A stretch of DNA of 64,000 nucleotides from an uncultured Bacteroidales bacterium (GCA_900316125.1 ONBO01000009.1:1-64000); one strand, 5' to 3'. Positions 49,183 to 59,030 are shown, numbered from the stretch's first letter. Notes: generated from the letters alone by a model not told the origin. Program-made: numbers and translations.

Positions 49183-49499
49183 AATAAAAATACGGCCTCA
49201 AAGTTTATGACTATAAAGGTCCTTCCACAAACCTACGTAACGATAAACGATGAAGCCGTACAAGAGTACGGCATTCATTTTTTTACATCGTTACGTTGAA
49301 CGTTATAAGAGGTGGAAGGTTCTTATAGTCTTGATAAAAAACAAATGCAATAAAAGCAGGCTTTCTCTGGCACTCCAGCATACACCTGCTGTATTTTCCG
49401 CAAATATACAAACTTTTTCTATATGGTTGAATAACAAAAGCGTAGCCGTAATCTCCACACTAGAGATTACGGCTAGTTTTGTTCGTAAGTTAATAATAT
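49183..49499. other. Gene-free region with long nested inverted repeat
   Basis: No coding sequence supported. It contains the nested inverted repeat at 49209-49330, A/T-rich sequence, and an inverted pair CCGTAATCTC/GAGATTACGG near 49448 and 49465. Confidence 0.65.
49209..49330. repeat. 122-nt nested inverted repeat
   Basis: Three nested arms. Outer 49209-49228 with 49312-49330 (GACTATAA...CCTTCCAC, imperfect). Middle ACGTAACGAT (49235-49244) with its exact complement (49287-49296). Inner GCCGTAC/GTACGGC (49255-49272). The whole could fold as one long hairpin in RNA or as a cruciform. It lies upstream of the HTH gene. Confidence 0.7.
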
Positions 49500-49531
49500 G
49501 ATCCTTCGGGGTTGCACCCCTCAGGATGACG
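49500..49531. repeat. CGTCA-family palindrome
   Basis: GATCCTTCGGGGTTGCACCC then CTCAGGATGACG: a hairpin with arms GGGGT/ACCCC, 8 nt from the end of the alpha-2-macroglobulin gene; it may serve as its terminator. Confidence 0.65.
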
Positions 49532-49539
49532 TGCTAGTA

Positions 49540-52500
49540 TTATTGCACAACCTTGCAGGTTCCGGCGGCGGTGCGGGCGGATATCTGCGAGTTGTACATG
49601 GCCTCACACTTGATTGACGGCAGTGTGTAGGTGCCTATGTATGACGCTGTGAGCTTGATGGTCACAGTGGTCTGCTTGCCAGAAGGCAGGTAGTCAATAT
49701 AGGTGAGCACACGGTCATCACGCACATCCTGGTAAGATATAGAGCCAGAGTATGCGTCCTGCTCCTCAGAGGCGAACTTGGTGTTAAGGATTTCCCAGCC
49801 TGACGGAACAATCTGGGTGAGAGCCAGGTTGGTGACATCGAGGGCTGTGTTATTCTTAACCGTTACAGTGGCAATGAAGTTTGTGCCTTGAGCCAGTTTG
49901 GTAACATCTACAGGGCGCATATCAGCGTCAGTGTAGCTTACAGCCACGCCTATGCCGTTTGACATGGCCTGAGTGTCATCACCCTTTACAGTACCCTTGT
50001 TAATGAAGTGTACAAAGAGCTGCTGCTCGCCGTTGTTCTTTATAACTATCTCGCCAAACTTGTCTGCGTCGTATGCAAGCGCCTGGATGTAGCCCACAGT
50101 GGTGTTGAACTTCTCTGTAGAGCCGCCGTAGCTAATGCTGCCCTTGGCAGGCTCAGGCTTGCCGTACTTCTTCTGGTACTTGGCTATTGAAGCCAGCGAT
50201 GTGGAGATATCCTGTGTACTGTACCAACGGTCTGACGCAAGGTTACTTGCTATCTGGTTGTAGATGGCGGTAGCCTCAGCCTGCTTGCCCAGTACGCAGA
50301 GAACCTGCAGACGCAGGGCGTTGTCACGTATGTCAGAGCCAAAGGTTGGGTTGGCGCCAGAGTAGTCACTCTTGAGCTCATCTGTGGCAGATATGAACTT
50401 CTCACACATATCCTTTCTACCCGCCGATGCGTAAGCGCCTGCCACAAGCCACTTGGAGAGCGATGTGTTAGCCTCCTCCTTGAGGCGGTTAAGGCTGCCA
50501 AGGTCTGAGTTTCCGCTGAGGCCGAGCACATAGAGGCGGTAGGCCTGAGTGTTAATCTCATTTATCTTGGTCCACTGAGAAGCGTTGTCAGAGAGTTTCC
50601 AGCCCTTGGCGGAGTTCTTCAGATACTTGAAGATATTCTGCTTGAGGCTGTACGGAATGTTGTAGCCTGCCTTCTCAGCCTCAGCTATGAAGTGGCCGGC
50701 ATAGATTGTACCCCATACATTGGTGTAGCTTGAGCCTGGCCAGTAAGAGAGGCTTCCGTCAAATATCTGGTAAGAGGAGAGTTTGCCAAGAACGTATGTA
50801 ACGTACTCAGCGCACTCCTTCTTCTGCTCATCAGAAAGAGATGTGATATCACCAAGGAACACCTGCGGGAATGCCTTGGATACAATCTGCTCCACGCATC
50901 CGTGAGGATAACCCAGCAGATACTCTAAACGAGATGAGAGGTTGATAGGCTTAACGCCTGACACCTCTACACGGAGAGCGTTGGTGCCGCTAAGACCAAA
51001 GGCGTCAATTGTGCCCTTCCACTCCTTGCCGGCAGGGATGGTTATATCCTGGTATTTGGTTATCTCATCAGCCACTGAACGAACCTCAAGTTCTGTCTTA
51101 TAGACTGACTCGGAGTTGCCAGACTTGGCTGTGATGGTCACTGTGCCCGTGCCTGTGGCGTTGCCTGCAAGCAGAGTGAAGGTGGCCGGCATATCGCCCG
51201 CCTTAGAGAAGTTGAGAGTGGTCTCACTGCTACCCTGCACGCTGAACTTATTAGAGCAAGATATTGTAACCTTTACGCTTCCCACGTTATCCTTGGTGGC
51301 AAAGATTGTGGCTGGCACTGTAATCTGCTCGCCCTGCCCTACTATACGTGGCAGTGTGCCAAGCACCATCACAGGCTGGCGTACAAGGATGCTCTTCTCT
51401 GCGCTACCGTAGGCGTTGCCGTTACCAGCCACCACCATGGTGCGCACCTTGCCGTTATAGTTAGGCATATAGAACTTGTGGGTCTCACTGCCGCCCTTCT
51501 TCAGGTAGAACGGACCTGCGAACTTAACCACAGGGGTGAAACGGTTTATAAGAGCCTTGGCTCCGCTACCCTCAGATTCCTCATCACCACCGATGCTGAA
51601 CATCTGCTCTATCTTGCCGCCGTAAGCGCCAATAACCAGGTTATAGAGGTCCCAAGTGCGAACACCGAGAGCCTCGCGGGCGTTGAAGCTGTCCCATGGG
51701 TTAGGGGTCTTGAAATGTGTAAGGTCAAGCAGACCCTCGTCCACAATGGCTATGGTATAGGCCATCTCCTTGCCGTCCTGCTCCTTAACCTTTACTGTGA
51801 ACTCCTCATTTGGAAGTATCTCATCCTTGGCTGTGATTACAGGGTTCAGGTGGCTGTCCGGGTCATTTACGGTAACACCAGCCACGCCGTAGAGGCGGAT
51901 AGGCATATCGTTGGCTGTCTCAGCGTAAGGCTGAACAAGGCTGATGTGGATATATGCGTTAGGACGCATCACTGATGTTACTGGCAACTCAATGGCTGTG
52001 GTTGTACCGGTGCAGTTGTAGGTCTGAGCGCTAAGCACACGGCTTGAGTTCTCTACTGTTACAAGTGCCTTTGAACCAGATACAGAAGGTATGGTAATCT
52101 TAATCTTCTCACCTACGGTGTATGTCTCCTTGTCTGGCTTGAAGCTTAGCATTGTGGCTGCATCGCCGCCGCCATACTGGGTTGGGTTACCTGGATAGTC
52201 AAAGTATGCAAGCAGGGCTGCTGAGTGGCCGGAATCCACGTCACGGGCATAGACGAGGTATGCACCCCAGTCCGCCTTCTTGCAGGTATAGTCGTATGTA
52301 GCTGTACCTGAGCCGCTGGTCACAACGGTCTCATTAACCACTGGCTTGTTATATGAGCTGGAGGCGTAGTCTGCCAGATATGAATCATCTGAACTCCACC
52401 ACCAGTACCAGTCTACCTTGTAAATTCTAATGTTTATGCGCTCACCGCCTACAGGGTTGCCGTTTGGATCAACAGTAGCAAAGCTGAACTGAGCCTTTTG

Positions 52501-55050
52501 GTCTGTATCAAGGGCGTCACGGCCGTTTTGCGGGCTCTTGATACCTACGTAGCTCTTGTATGGTGAGTATTTCTTACGGGTCACGTCTATGCTGAACTGG
52601 CCTGAAGGCTCGTAAACCTTAGTGGTTATGGTGGCGTTAAGCATACCAGGAGCGCTGCTGCCGCCGTCAAGAGTAAAGTTAAGGTTGGCATCGCCGTTTT
52701 CATTGGTAATGCCTGTATAGAGCTTGCTCTCCTCACTCTGGAAGCCGCCGTTCATATTGGTGAACACATAGCCTTTGTATGCGCTGAATGATGTGGATGT
52801 GTTTGTGAATGTGGCCTGCATATCATACCTGAGGTTGCGGGCCTGTGCGCCGTTAAGCCACTCTGTGTGGAGCTTGCCGGTTATTGGCTTGCCCTTCTGC
52901 AGCACCTTGTCACCAAAGTCAGGCTGAACTTTCAGGCGGTTCGGCATCACTGTCTCTATGCGCAGGAACTTGGTGAATGTGGCACCACCCACGGTGATGT
53001 CAGCAGTGTACATTCCTGTAGGAGCGTCAGCAGCCACTGGGATGTTGAAGGCGTAGAGTCCGAGTGTGCCCTTTGACTGCACACGGCGAGCCACCTTCTG
53101 ACCTAGAGGGTTGGTGAGCTCAAATGTTACTGGGTGCTCCTTAGGCAGAGCCTCTGAGCGGTCACCCAGCATGAAACCAATGTGCAGGGTGTCACCTGGA
53201 CGCCATACACCGCGGTCTCCGTATATGAATCCGCCAAGGCCTGACTGCAGGTGCTTGCCTGATGTGTCAAAGCTTGACATTGAGAGGCTGTTGCCGTCAT
53301 CTATTCTCAGATAAGATGTATCGCCGTCTTTAACTGCCACAAGGTAGTATGGACGGCCGTTTGTATATGAGAGGCAGGCGTAGCCTTCACTGTCTGTAGT
53401 ACCCTCTGCTGTGAGGTAGTGCTGGTAGTTGTAAACCTTAACGTTTACTCCTCCCTCCACCTTGGCGCTGTTCAGGTTGCTTGTCCAGATGTTTATCTTG
53501 CCGTCTGCACCGCACTTGGCTACCACGCCTATGTTGGTGGCCATTACATTCTTGGAAGCCTTGAGGTCATCATAGTATGCTGTCTTGCAAGGGTCATCAT
53601 TATCCCACCAGCTGTAGCCGTCACCGTTACTGAAGTAGTAGTAGTAACCGCTGCCCTCAAGTGAGCGTTTCTCCTCTGCAAACTTCTGTGCAAAGTAGGC
53701 CTTTACATCCTCCTTTGACGCTGTGAGGCCCTCACTGCATGGATAGAGGCTCAGCTTGGAGTAGCCACTAAGCTCTATGTGGTAGAGGCTGCCTGGGTTG
53801 GCGTTGAAAAGGTTGTTCAGGTTGATTGAGAATATGTGAGGCTCTGTGAGGTCTATAGTAGGATCCTCATCAAGGAATATCACCTCCTGGTTTACAAGGC
53901 GTCCTACACGGCGCATCTCTGAGTCTTCATCGATGTTTGATGCCTGCAGGAACTGGGCCATGTTACGCTGTGGAACTTCAACCACGCGCACCACTACGCC
54001 ACGCATGTAGGCGCTCTTGAACTGCACCGTGAGGTTTGATGAGAGCGGAAGTATTGCGCCCTGCGATACAAAGCCTATGTATGGTTTGGAATCACCGCCC
54101 AGTGTGCGCTGGAAGGCTGAGTTCTCTGTGAGGGTGAGCCCTTTTGAGCTCTTTATACCCTTGTTTACAAAGATGTTAACCTGCCCGCTCAATTTCTCAT
54201 CATAGTAGAGTTTGAGGCAGTTCTTCTCTATCTGGACACGCTCATTTGTGTTACCGTCTATGTAGGCAAGGCCCTTGATGTCCTGCTCCATATCCAGATT
54301 CTTGGTGAAGTATATGTAGACGCAGCGCTCTGAGCCGCCCTTTACATTTACGTCATACACGCCAAAGCGGGTCTTATCAGGAATCATACATGTACCCTCT
54401 GAAGGATAGTCTCCGCTATTCTTGAGGCTGAACTTGAGCTGACGGTCTGAGTTGCCTGCCTCAATGCCGCTGAGAAGCGCCGTGTGGATGCGGCCGGTGG
54501 CATCGTGGCTCCACTGGGCGTTAACCCTCTCAGAGAATGACACAAGTGACTCTGCGTCTGAGGCGTTCTCACTGTCAGCCGTTACAAGGGTGAATGGAAC
54601 GTCATATTTGGAATCATCATCAGAATTTATACCAAGTGCGCCAAAACTGCCGTGGCAGAGCAGCGGAAGCGTGCGTACAGTGAACTCAAAGGTTGACAGC
54701 TTGGAGTCAACACCCTCAATGATGTTATCCATGTCAAGCTTTACGGTGTACTCAGTGTCACGCTTGAAACTCTCCTTTGGCTGAATGGTCACAATGTAGT
54801 TGTCTGTAACTGCATAGTTGACATCGGCGGAAGGACTCAGCTTAATGTTCTTTGAAAGGAACTCCTGAGTCTGCTTCTCTGCCGGCAACTCCTCTGTGAA
54901 TGAGATTGACACGGCTGCGTAACGCGATATCACTCCTGATGTATATGCCTGTATGTTAGGGTGATACTTGGGAGAGTCACCGCTACTACACGATGTCAGC
55001 ATAAACACCGCTGCTAAAATAAATAGCGCAAAATGTCTGATTCTGTCCAT
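49540..55050 (-). CDS. Alpha-2-macroglobulin family lipoprotein
   Basis: 1836 residues, typical of large bacterial alpha-2-macroglobulins. A lipoprotein signal ends LTSCSS (Cys near residue 21). N-terminal Ig-like and MG domains, the bait region, then the thioester motif YPHGCVEQ (Cys1385, Gln1388) within an alpha-alpha toroid of helices, and a C-terminal receptor-like beta domain. Such proteins trap proteases in the periplasm or on the surface and protect the envelope. In many bacteria the gene is next to penicillin-binding protein 1C, as here, where the two are divergent. The intact Cys-x-x-Gln supports an active thioester. Confidence 0.93.
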   Translation of the reverse strand: MDRIRHFALFILAAVFMLTSCSSGDSPKYHPNIQAYTSGVISRYAAVSISFTEELPAEKQTQEFLSKNIKLSPSADVNYAVTDNYIVTIQPKESFKRDTEYTVKLDMDNIIEGVDSKLSTFEFTVRTLPLLCHGSFGALGINSDDDSKYDVPFTLVTADSENASDAESLVSFSERVNAQWSHDATGRIHTALLSGIEAGNSDRQLKFSLKNSGDYPSEGTCMIPDKTRFGVYDVNVKGGSERCVYIYFTKNLDMEQDIKGLAYIDGNTNERVQIEKNCLKLYYDEKLSGQVNIFVNKGIKSSKGLTLTENSAFQRTLGGDSKPYIGFVSQGAILPLSSNLTVQFKSAYMRGVVVRVVEVPQRNMAQFLQASNIDEDSEMRRVGRLVNQEVIFLDEDPTIDLTEPHIFSINLNNLFNANPGSLYHIELSGYSKLSLYPCSEGLTASKEDVKAYFAQKFAEEKRSLEGSGYYYYFSNGDGYSWWDNDDPCKTAYYDDLKASKNVMATNIGVVAKCGADGKINIWTSNLNSAKVEGGVNVKVYNYQHYLTAEGTTDSEGYACLSYTNGRPYYLVAVKDGDTSYLRIDDGNSLSMSSFDTSGKHLQSGLGGFIYGDRGVWRPGDTLHIGFMLGDRSEALPKEHPVTFELTNPLGQKVARRVQSKGTLGLYAFNIPVAADAPTGMYTADITVGGATFTKFLRIETVMPNRLKVQPDFGDKVLQKGKPITGKLHTEWLNGAQARNLRYDMQATFTNTSTSFSAYKGYVFTNMNGGFQSEESKLYTGITNENGDANLNFTLDGGSSAPGMLNATITTKVYEPSGQFSIDVTRKKYSPYKSYVGIKSPQNGRDALDTDQKAQFSFATVDPNGNPVGGERINIRIYKVDWYWWWSSDDSYLADYASSSYNKPVVNETVVTSGSGTATYDYTCKKADWGAYLVYARDVDSGHSAALLAYFDYPGNPTQYGGGDAATMLSFKPDKETYTVGEKIKITIPSVSGSKALVTVENSSRVLSAQTYNCTGTTTAIELPVTSVMRPNAYIHISLVQPYAETANDMPIRLYGVAGVTVNDPDSHLNPVITAKDEILPNEEFTVKVKEQDGKEMAYTIAIVDEGLLDLTHFKTPNPWDSFNAREALGVRTWDLYNLVIGAYGGKIEQMFSIGGDEESEGSGAKALINRFTPVVKFAGPFYLKKGGSETHKFYMPNYNGKVRTMVVAGNGNAYGSAEKSILVRQPVMVLGTLPRIVGQGEQITVPATIFATKDNVGSVKVTISCSNKFSVQGSSETTLNFSKAGDMPATFTLLAGNATGTGTVTITAKSGNSESVYKTELEVRSVADEITKYQDITIPAGKEWKGTIDAFGLSGTNALRVEVSGVKPINLSSRLEYLLGYPHGCVEQIVSKAFPQVFLGDITSLSDEQKKECAEYVTYVLGKLSSYQIFDGSLSYWPGSSYTNVWGTIYAGHFIAEAEKAGYNIPYSLKQNIFKYLKNSAKGWKLSDNASQWTKINEINTQAYRLYVLGLSGNSDLGSLNRLKEEANTSLSKWLVAGAYASAGRKDMCEKFISATDELKSDYSGANPTFGSDIRDNALRLQVLCVLGKQAEATAIYNQIASNLASDRWYSTQDISTSLASIAKYQKKYGKPEPAKGSISYGGSTEKFNTTVGYIQALAYDADKFGEIVIKNNGEQQLFVHFINKGTVKGDDTQAMSNGIGVAVSYTDADMRPVDVTKLAQGTNFIATVTVKNNTALDVTNLALTQIVPSGWEILNTKFASEEQDAYSGSISYQDVRDDRVLTYIDYLPSGKQTTVTIKLTASYIGTYTLPSIKCEAMYNSQISARTAAGTCKVVQ

Positions 55051-55091
55051 AATTGTATTACTTTTGTTGTATGTTTCTGATTATATTCTTA

Positions 55092-55099
55092 CAAAAGTA
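55092..55099 (-). promoter_or_regulatory. -7 promoter box of the alpha-2-macroglobulin gene
   Basis: TACTTTTG on the minus strand matches TAnnTTTG, 41 nt before the ATG at 55050. Confidence 0.5.
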
Positions 55100-55109
55100 G
55101 GTATAAAAT

Positions 55110-57452
55110 TTGAAAAGAAGGTTTAAAATAGTGAAATTATTGCTCTCTGTACTAATTATTTTAACAGTATGGGTGATAATTATGGCCATAACCACTCCGC
55201 ACGGGGTGTTCCGCTCTGTGTACAGCACCCTTCTCTACTCTTCTAACGGCACTCTGATGAACGCTCACATAGCCTCTGACGGGCAGTGGCGCTTCCCGCC
55301 CTGTGACACTGTGCCTGAGAAGTTCCGCAAGGCTATTGTGAACTATGAGGACCGCTGGTTCTACTGGCACCCTGGGGTGAACCCTGTGTCAATGGTGAAG
55401 GCGGCTGTGCTGAACTTTAAGAGGGGGCGGATTGTGAGCGGAGGCAGCACGCTCACCATGCAGGTGAGCCGTATCTCATCTGAGAGCCGCGAGCGCACCT
55501 ACTGGCGTAAGTTTGTGGAGCTTAACCGCGCCCTTTACATTGAGCTGCGATATTCAAAAGATGAGATACTGGCCATGTACGCCTCCCACGCCCCGTTCGG
55601 CGGCAATGTGGTGGGCATAGAGGCTGCAAGCTGGCGGTACTTCTCCTGCCCCGCCTCCCACCTCACATGGGCGCAGGCGGCTATGCTGGCCGTGCTGCCA
55701 AACTCTCCGTCACTGGTGCACATATCCCGCAACAGGGAGCTGTTGCTCAAAAAACGCAACGCCCTGCTCGCCACACTGCATGAGCGCGGCGTAATATCTG
55801 ACGATGACTACTCACTGGCTGTGGAGGAGCCTATTCCTGCCGCACCTGAGAACCTTCCCCAGGCCGCTCCGCATCTGGCCTCCACCCTGCTCAAGACGCA
55901 TCGTGGAGAAGCCATCCACACCCATATAGACCTGCAACTGCAGAACGCCCTGCAAAGCATGGCTGACCAGTACGCCCGTGAGTACACACTGCGCAACCAG
56001 CTGCATAACATTGCCATACTGGTGCAGGAGGTTGGGAGTGGGAACATAATAGCCTACGTGGGCAATGCCTCATTCAAGGCCGACGAGCGTTTCTGCAACA
56101 GCGTGGATATCATAACATCGCCGCGTAGCACGGGCAGCATACTCAAGCCGGTGCTCTACGCCGCCATGCTCTCAGACGGCATGATACTGCCACACACCCT
56201 TATCCCAGACGTACCGCTCTACCTCAAGGGCTTCAATCCGCAGAACTACAACAAGGGCTACAGCGGAGTGGTTCCTGCCGACGAGGCCATTATCCGCTCC
56301 CTGAACGTACCGCTTGTACGCATGCTGCGTGACTACGGCATAGACCGTTTCCTCAAGCTGCTCCGCTCCCTCGGCATCACCACCATGAACCGCGATGCTG
56401 ACCACTACGGCGCCTCCCTCATCCTCGGTGGCGCGGAAGCCACGCTCCAGGAGATTTGTGGGATGTATGCACTTCTTGCCCGTCATGCTGAGCGGAGCGA
56501 AGCATCTCATAATCATCATGAGATTCTTCGGCTAAAGCCTCAGAATGACGGGGACTGTCAATTGTCAACTGTCAATTGTCAACTAAACCAAAGTTCACTT
56601 TGGTTTATGTTCGAGGCAATGAGCAGGTTAAACCGCCCTGAGGAGGAGGCAGACTGGCAGCAGTTTGAATCCATGAAAAAGATAGCCTGGAAGACCGGAA
56701 CAAGCTTCGGCGGCAAAGACGCGTGGGCCATAGGCGTGAACCCGCAGTACGTGGTGGGTGTATGGGTAGGCAACGCCACCGGCGAGGGCCGCTCAGGCAT
56801 GACAGGCGTGGGCTACGCCGCCCCAGTGATGCTACGAGCATTCTCACATCTACGCACATCATCATGGTTTGAACCCCCGTATGACGACATGGCGGAAGAA
56901 GCAGTATGCCGCGCATCGGGTCATAGAGCGTCAGAATACTGCACAGAGGTGGACACAGTGCCCATTCCGCACAGCGGCGTCAGGAGCGACATCTGCCCAT
57001 ACCACAAGTTAGTACACCTGAACAAAGAACGCACCTACAGAGTGAACAGTTCATGCTACAGCCTCTCAGAGATGATAAACGAGCCTTGGTTTGTGCTGCC
57101 GCCTGTGCAGGAGTACTACTATAAGCTGAGCCACATAAACTACCGTCAGCTTCCCCCCATGATGCCAGGCTGCGATGGTGCAGACATACGTCCGCTTGAC
57201 ATTATCTACCCCAACCACGGGGCCATACTCTATATGCCTGTTGATTTTGAGGGAAAGAAGCAGAGCATAGTTTGCGAGGCCACCCATCATAACCCCGATG
57301 CCGTCATCTACTGGCATCTTGACAACGAGTACCTCGGCTCCACCCAGTACATGCACAGCATGGCTATCCAGCCCGCTCCCGGCCTCCACACACTCACGAT
57401 AGTGGATGATGCGGGGAATAGGAAGTCCATACAATTGACGGTGAATCGGTGA
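55110..57452 (+). CDS. pbpC: Penicillin-binding protein 1C with in-frame repeat insertion
   Basis: 780 residues. The start is uncertain: TTG at 55110 (MKRRFKIVKLLL) or GTG at 55131; no ATG fits. One N-terminal membrane helix. The GT51 glycosyltransferase has Glu80 in YEDRWFYWHPG and GGSTLTMQ. The transpeptidase has Ser343 in STGSILKP, SLNVP as the SxN motif and KTGTSFGG. A BiPBP-type C-terminal domain closes it. It polymerises and may crosslink peptidoglycan. Residues 458 to about 492 are encoded by a CGTCA/TGACG palindrome followed by a heptamer array (HAERSEAS ..., then CQLSTVNCQLN) inserted between MYALLA and LWFMFEAM, outside the catalytic motifs. The last four residues lie in an octamer repeat. 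Confidence 0.92.
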   Translation: MKRRFKIVKLLLSVLIILTVWVIIMAITTPHGVFRSVYSTLLYSSNGTLMNAHIASDGQWRFPPCDTVPEKFRKAIVNYEDRWFYWHPGVNPVSMVKAAVLNFKRGRIVSGGSTLTMQVSRISSESRERTYWRKFVELNRALYIELRYSKDEILAMYASHAPFGGNVVGIEAASWRYFSCPASHLTWAQAAMLAVLPNSPSLVHISRNRELLLKKRNALLATLHERGVISDDDYSLAVEEPIPAAPENLPQAAPHLASTLLKTHRGEAIHTHIDLQLQNALQSMADQYAREYTLRNQLHNIAILVQEVGSGNIIAYVGNASFKADERFCNSVDIITSPRSTGSILKPVLYAAMLSDGMILPHTLIPDVPLYLKGFNPQNYNKGYSGVVPADEAIIRSLNVPLVRMLRDYGIDRFLKLLRSLGITTMNRDADHYGASLILGGAEATLQEICGMYALLARHAERSEASHNHHEILRLKPQNDGDCQLSTVNCQLNQSSLWFMFEAMSRLNRPEEEADWQQFESMKKIAWKTGTSFGGKDAWAIGVNPQYVVGVWVGNATGEGRSGMTGVGYAAPVMLRAFSHLRTSSWFEPPYDDMAEEAVCRASGHRASEYCTEVDTVPIPHSGVRSDICPYHKLVHLNKERTYRVNSSCYSLSEMINEPWFVLPPVQEYYYKLSHINYRQLPPMMPGCDGADIRPLDIIYPNHGAILYMPVDFEGKKQSIVCEATHHNPDAVIYWHLDNEYLGSTQYMHSMAIQPAPGLHTLTIVDDAGNRKSIQLTVNR
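56481..56550. repeat. CGTCA/TGACG palindromic element inside pbpC
   Basis: CGTCATGCTGAGCGGAGCG ... GAAGCATCTCA then ATGAGATTCTTC ... CTCAGAATGACG, a complete inverted copy of 70 nt read in frame. Confidence 0.82.
56554..56584. repeat. Heptamer tandem array inside pbpC
   Basis: ACTG followed by TCAATTG, TCAACTG, TCAATTG, TCAACT: four near-perfect 7-nt units directly after the palindromic element, in frame. Confidence 0.8.
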
Positions 57453-57479
57453 ACTGGTGAATCGGTGAACCGATTAACC
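57440..57479. repeat. Octamer array at the pbpC/rpoN junction
   Basis: GGTGAATC, GGTGAACT, GGTGAATC, GGTGAACC, GATTAACC. It carries the pbpC stop on one strand and the rpoN stop on the other. Confidence 0.8.
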
Positions 57480-58994
57480 ATTTATTCTTTCTCTGGTACT
57501 TGGAATTCCGAGGGTCCCACGATACTTCGCTACGGTGCGACGTGCCACGTTGTAGCCTTGCTTGTTAAGTGTGGCGGCGATGGCATCGTCCGTGAGAGGA
57601 GAACTCTTATCCTCACCCTCCACAAGAGATTTTATGGTCTCCATAATCATCTTGTTAGAGACAGTCTCGCCGCTCTGGGTGGTGATACCCTCAGAGAAGA
57701 AGTGTTTAAGACGGAACGTGTACTGATGGTCCACATCAATATACTTGCTGTTTGCCACACGTGACACGGTGGATATGTCACAATCCGCCATCTCAGCCAC
57801 CTGTTTCATGGTGAGCGGCTGCAACAGAGAATCATCACATCCGCCCTGGAAGAAGGCTCTCTGAACCTTTATGATGGCAGTCATGACCTTGGAGAGGGTG
57901 GCGTTGCGCTGGGCTATAGCGTCTATGAACTGCTGGGCGCTCTCAATGCGGTCACGCAGAAACACCTCTGAGCCCTCACGGTCCTTATGCCCCTCCTTCT
58001 TGAGTTTCTCCACCTGCTCCAGCATCTTGGTGTACTCCCTGCTCACAGAGAGCGCCGGTATACGGCCGCTGCTCACTGTAAGATGGTCAGACTGGGAGTC
58101 ATAGTAGAAGTCAGGGGTTATGCTGTCATAGCCTCTGAGATATTTGACATCTGTGTAGATATGGCACGGATGTGGGTTAAGCCCCTGTATGAACTCTATG
58201 GCGGCGTCGAGCTCATCCTTGGTTATGCGCTCAAATACGCCCTCCTTGGTGCGCTCCACCTCTACACGCCTTAGTATGCGGTCATACTTCTTGGCCGTGA
58301 AGTCATCAAAAAACTCGTCAAGTATGGCCACGGCGATGCGGCAGATGAAGTCCTTGCTGAAATCTCCGCTCATACGGCGCTCCGCCTGAAGGCGCAGGCA
58401 CTCATTAACTGAGCGGGCGCACACACCAGCAGGGTCAAGGCTCTGCACAAGCAGCACTGCCTCAAGCAGTTCTGAGGTGGTGACATCGAGGCCTTGGTAG
58501 ATGTTAAGGTCATCAGTGAGTTTCTGGATGTCATCCTGCAGGTAGCCGTCATCATCAAGGCTGCCTATTATATAGTGGCATATTCGCTTGCTCTCTTCTG
58601 ACGCCGATATGGCGTCTATCTGGCTGTCAAGGTAGCCTGTAAGACTCTCATTATCAGCGTATGCGGAGTTGTAGTCCTCAGGGATGGCAAAACCTTCACC
58701 TGAAGATACGGCGTCATCATAATCGTCCACATCGTAGTCCGTACTCTGACCGTAATCATCCATGCTATCATCAGAGTAGTCTGAATCCTCAGCATCGGGG
58801 GTGTCAGAATCCATGCTTTCTGAGTGCGGCTCAGCCTCCTCAAGAGCTGGGTTTGACTCTATCTCCTTCTTCACCTTGTCCTCAAGCTCCACTATGGAGC
58901 CCTCTATGAGACTGGCCACCAAAAGCTGCTGCTGGCTCAGCCTGAGCTGCTGTTTCTGGCCTATCTGCTGCGATATTTGCTGTTTAACTGCCAT
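57474..58994 (-). CDS. rpoN: RNA polymerase sigma-54 factor
   Basis: 506 residues. The N-terminal Gln/Leu-rich activator-interaction region (QQLRLSQQQLLVASLIEG) is followed by a very acidic stretch (about 60-100, DSDTPDAEDSDYSDDSMDD) longer than in enterobacteria. Then come the core-binding domain, a helix-turn-helix (TMKQVAEMADCDISTVSRV) and the RpoN box ARRTVAKYRGTLGIPSTR near the C-terminus. It directs transcription from -24/-12 promoters with enhancer-binding proteins. The promoter lies in the short gap to plsC. The stop codon is inside the octamer array shared with pbpC. Confidence 0.95.
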   Translation of the reverse strand: MAVKQQISQQIGQKQQLRLSQQQLLVASLIEGSIVELEDKVKKEIESNPALEEAEPHSESMDSDTPDAEDSDYSDDSMDDYGQSTDYDVDDYDDAVSSGEGFAIPEDYNSAYADNESLTGYLDSQIDAISASEESKRICHYIIGSLDDDGYLQDDIQKLTDDLNIYQGLDVTTSELLEAVLLVQSLDPAGVCARSVNECLRLQAERRMSGDFSKDFICRIAVAILDEFFDDFTAKKYDRILRRVEVERTKEGVFERITKDELDAAIEFIQGLNPHPCHIYTDVKYLRGYDSITPDFYYDSQSDHLTVSSGRIPALSVSREYTKMLEQVEKLKKEGHKDREGSEVFLRDRIESAQQFIDAIAQRNATLSKVMTAIIKVQRAFFQGGCDDSLLQPLTMKQVAEMADCDISTVSRVANSKYIDVDHQYTFRLKHFFSEGITTQSGETVSNKMIMETIKSLVEGEDKSSPLTDDAIAATLNKQGYNVARRTVAKYRGTLGIPSTRERING

Positions 58995-59002
58995 ATTTCC
59001 TA

Positions 59003-59010
59003 CAAAATTA
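59003..59010 (-). promoter_or_regulatory. -7 promoter box of rpoN
   Basis: TAATTTTG on the minus strand, 8 nt before the ATG at 58994, so the leader would be almost absent. Confidence 0.5.
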
Positions 59011-59022
59011 GTTAAAAATAAC

Positions 59023-59030
59023 TAACTTTG
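59023..59030 (+). promoter_or_regulatory. -7 promoter box of plsC
   Basis: TAACTTTG matches TAnnTTTG, 20 nt before the ATG at 59051. Confidence 0.5.
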
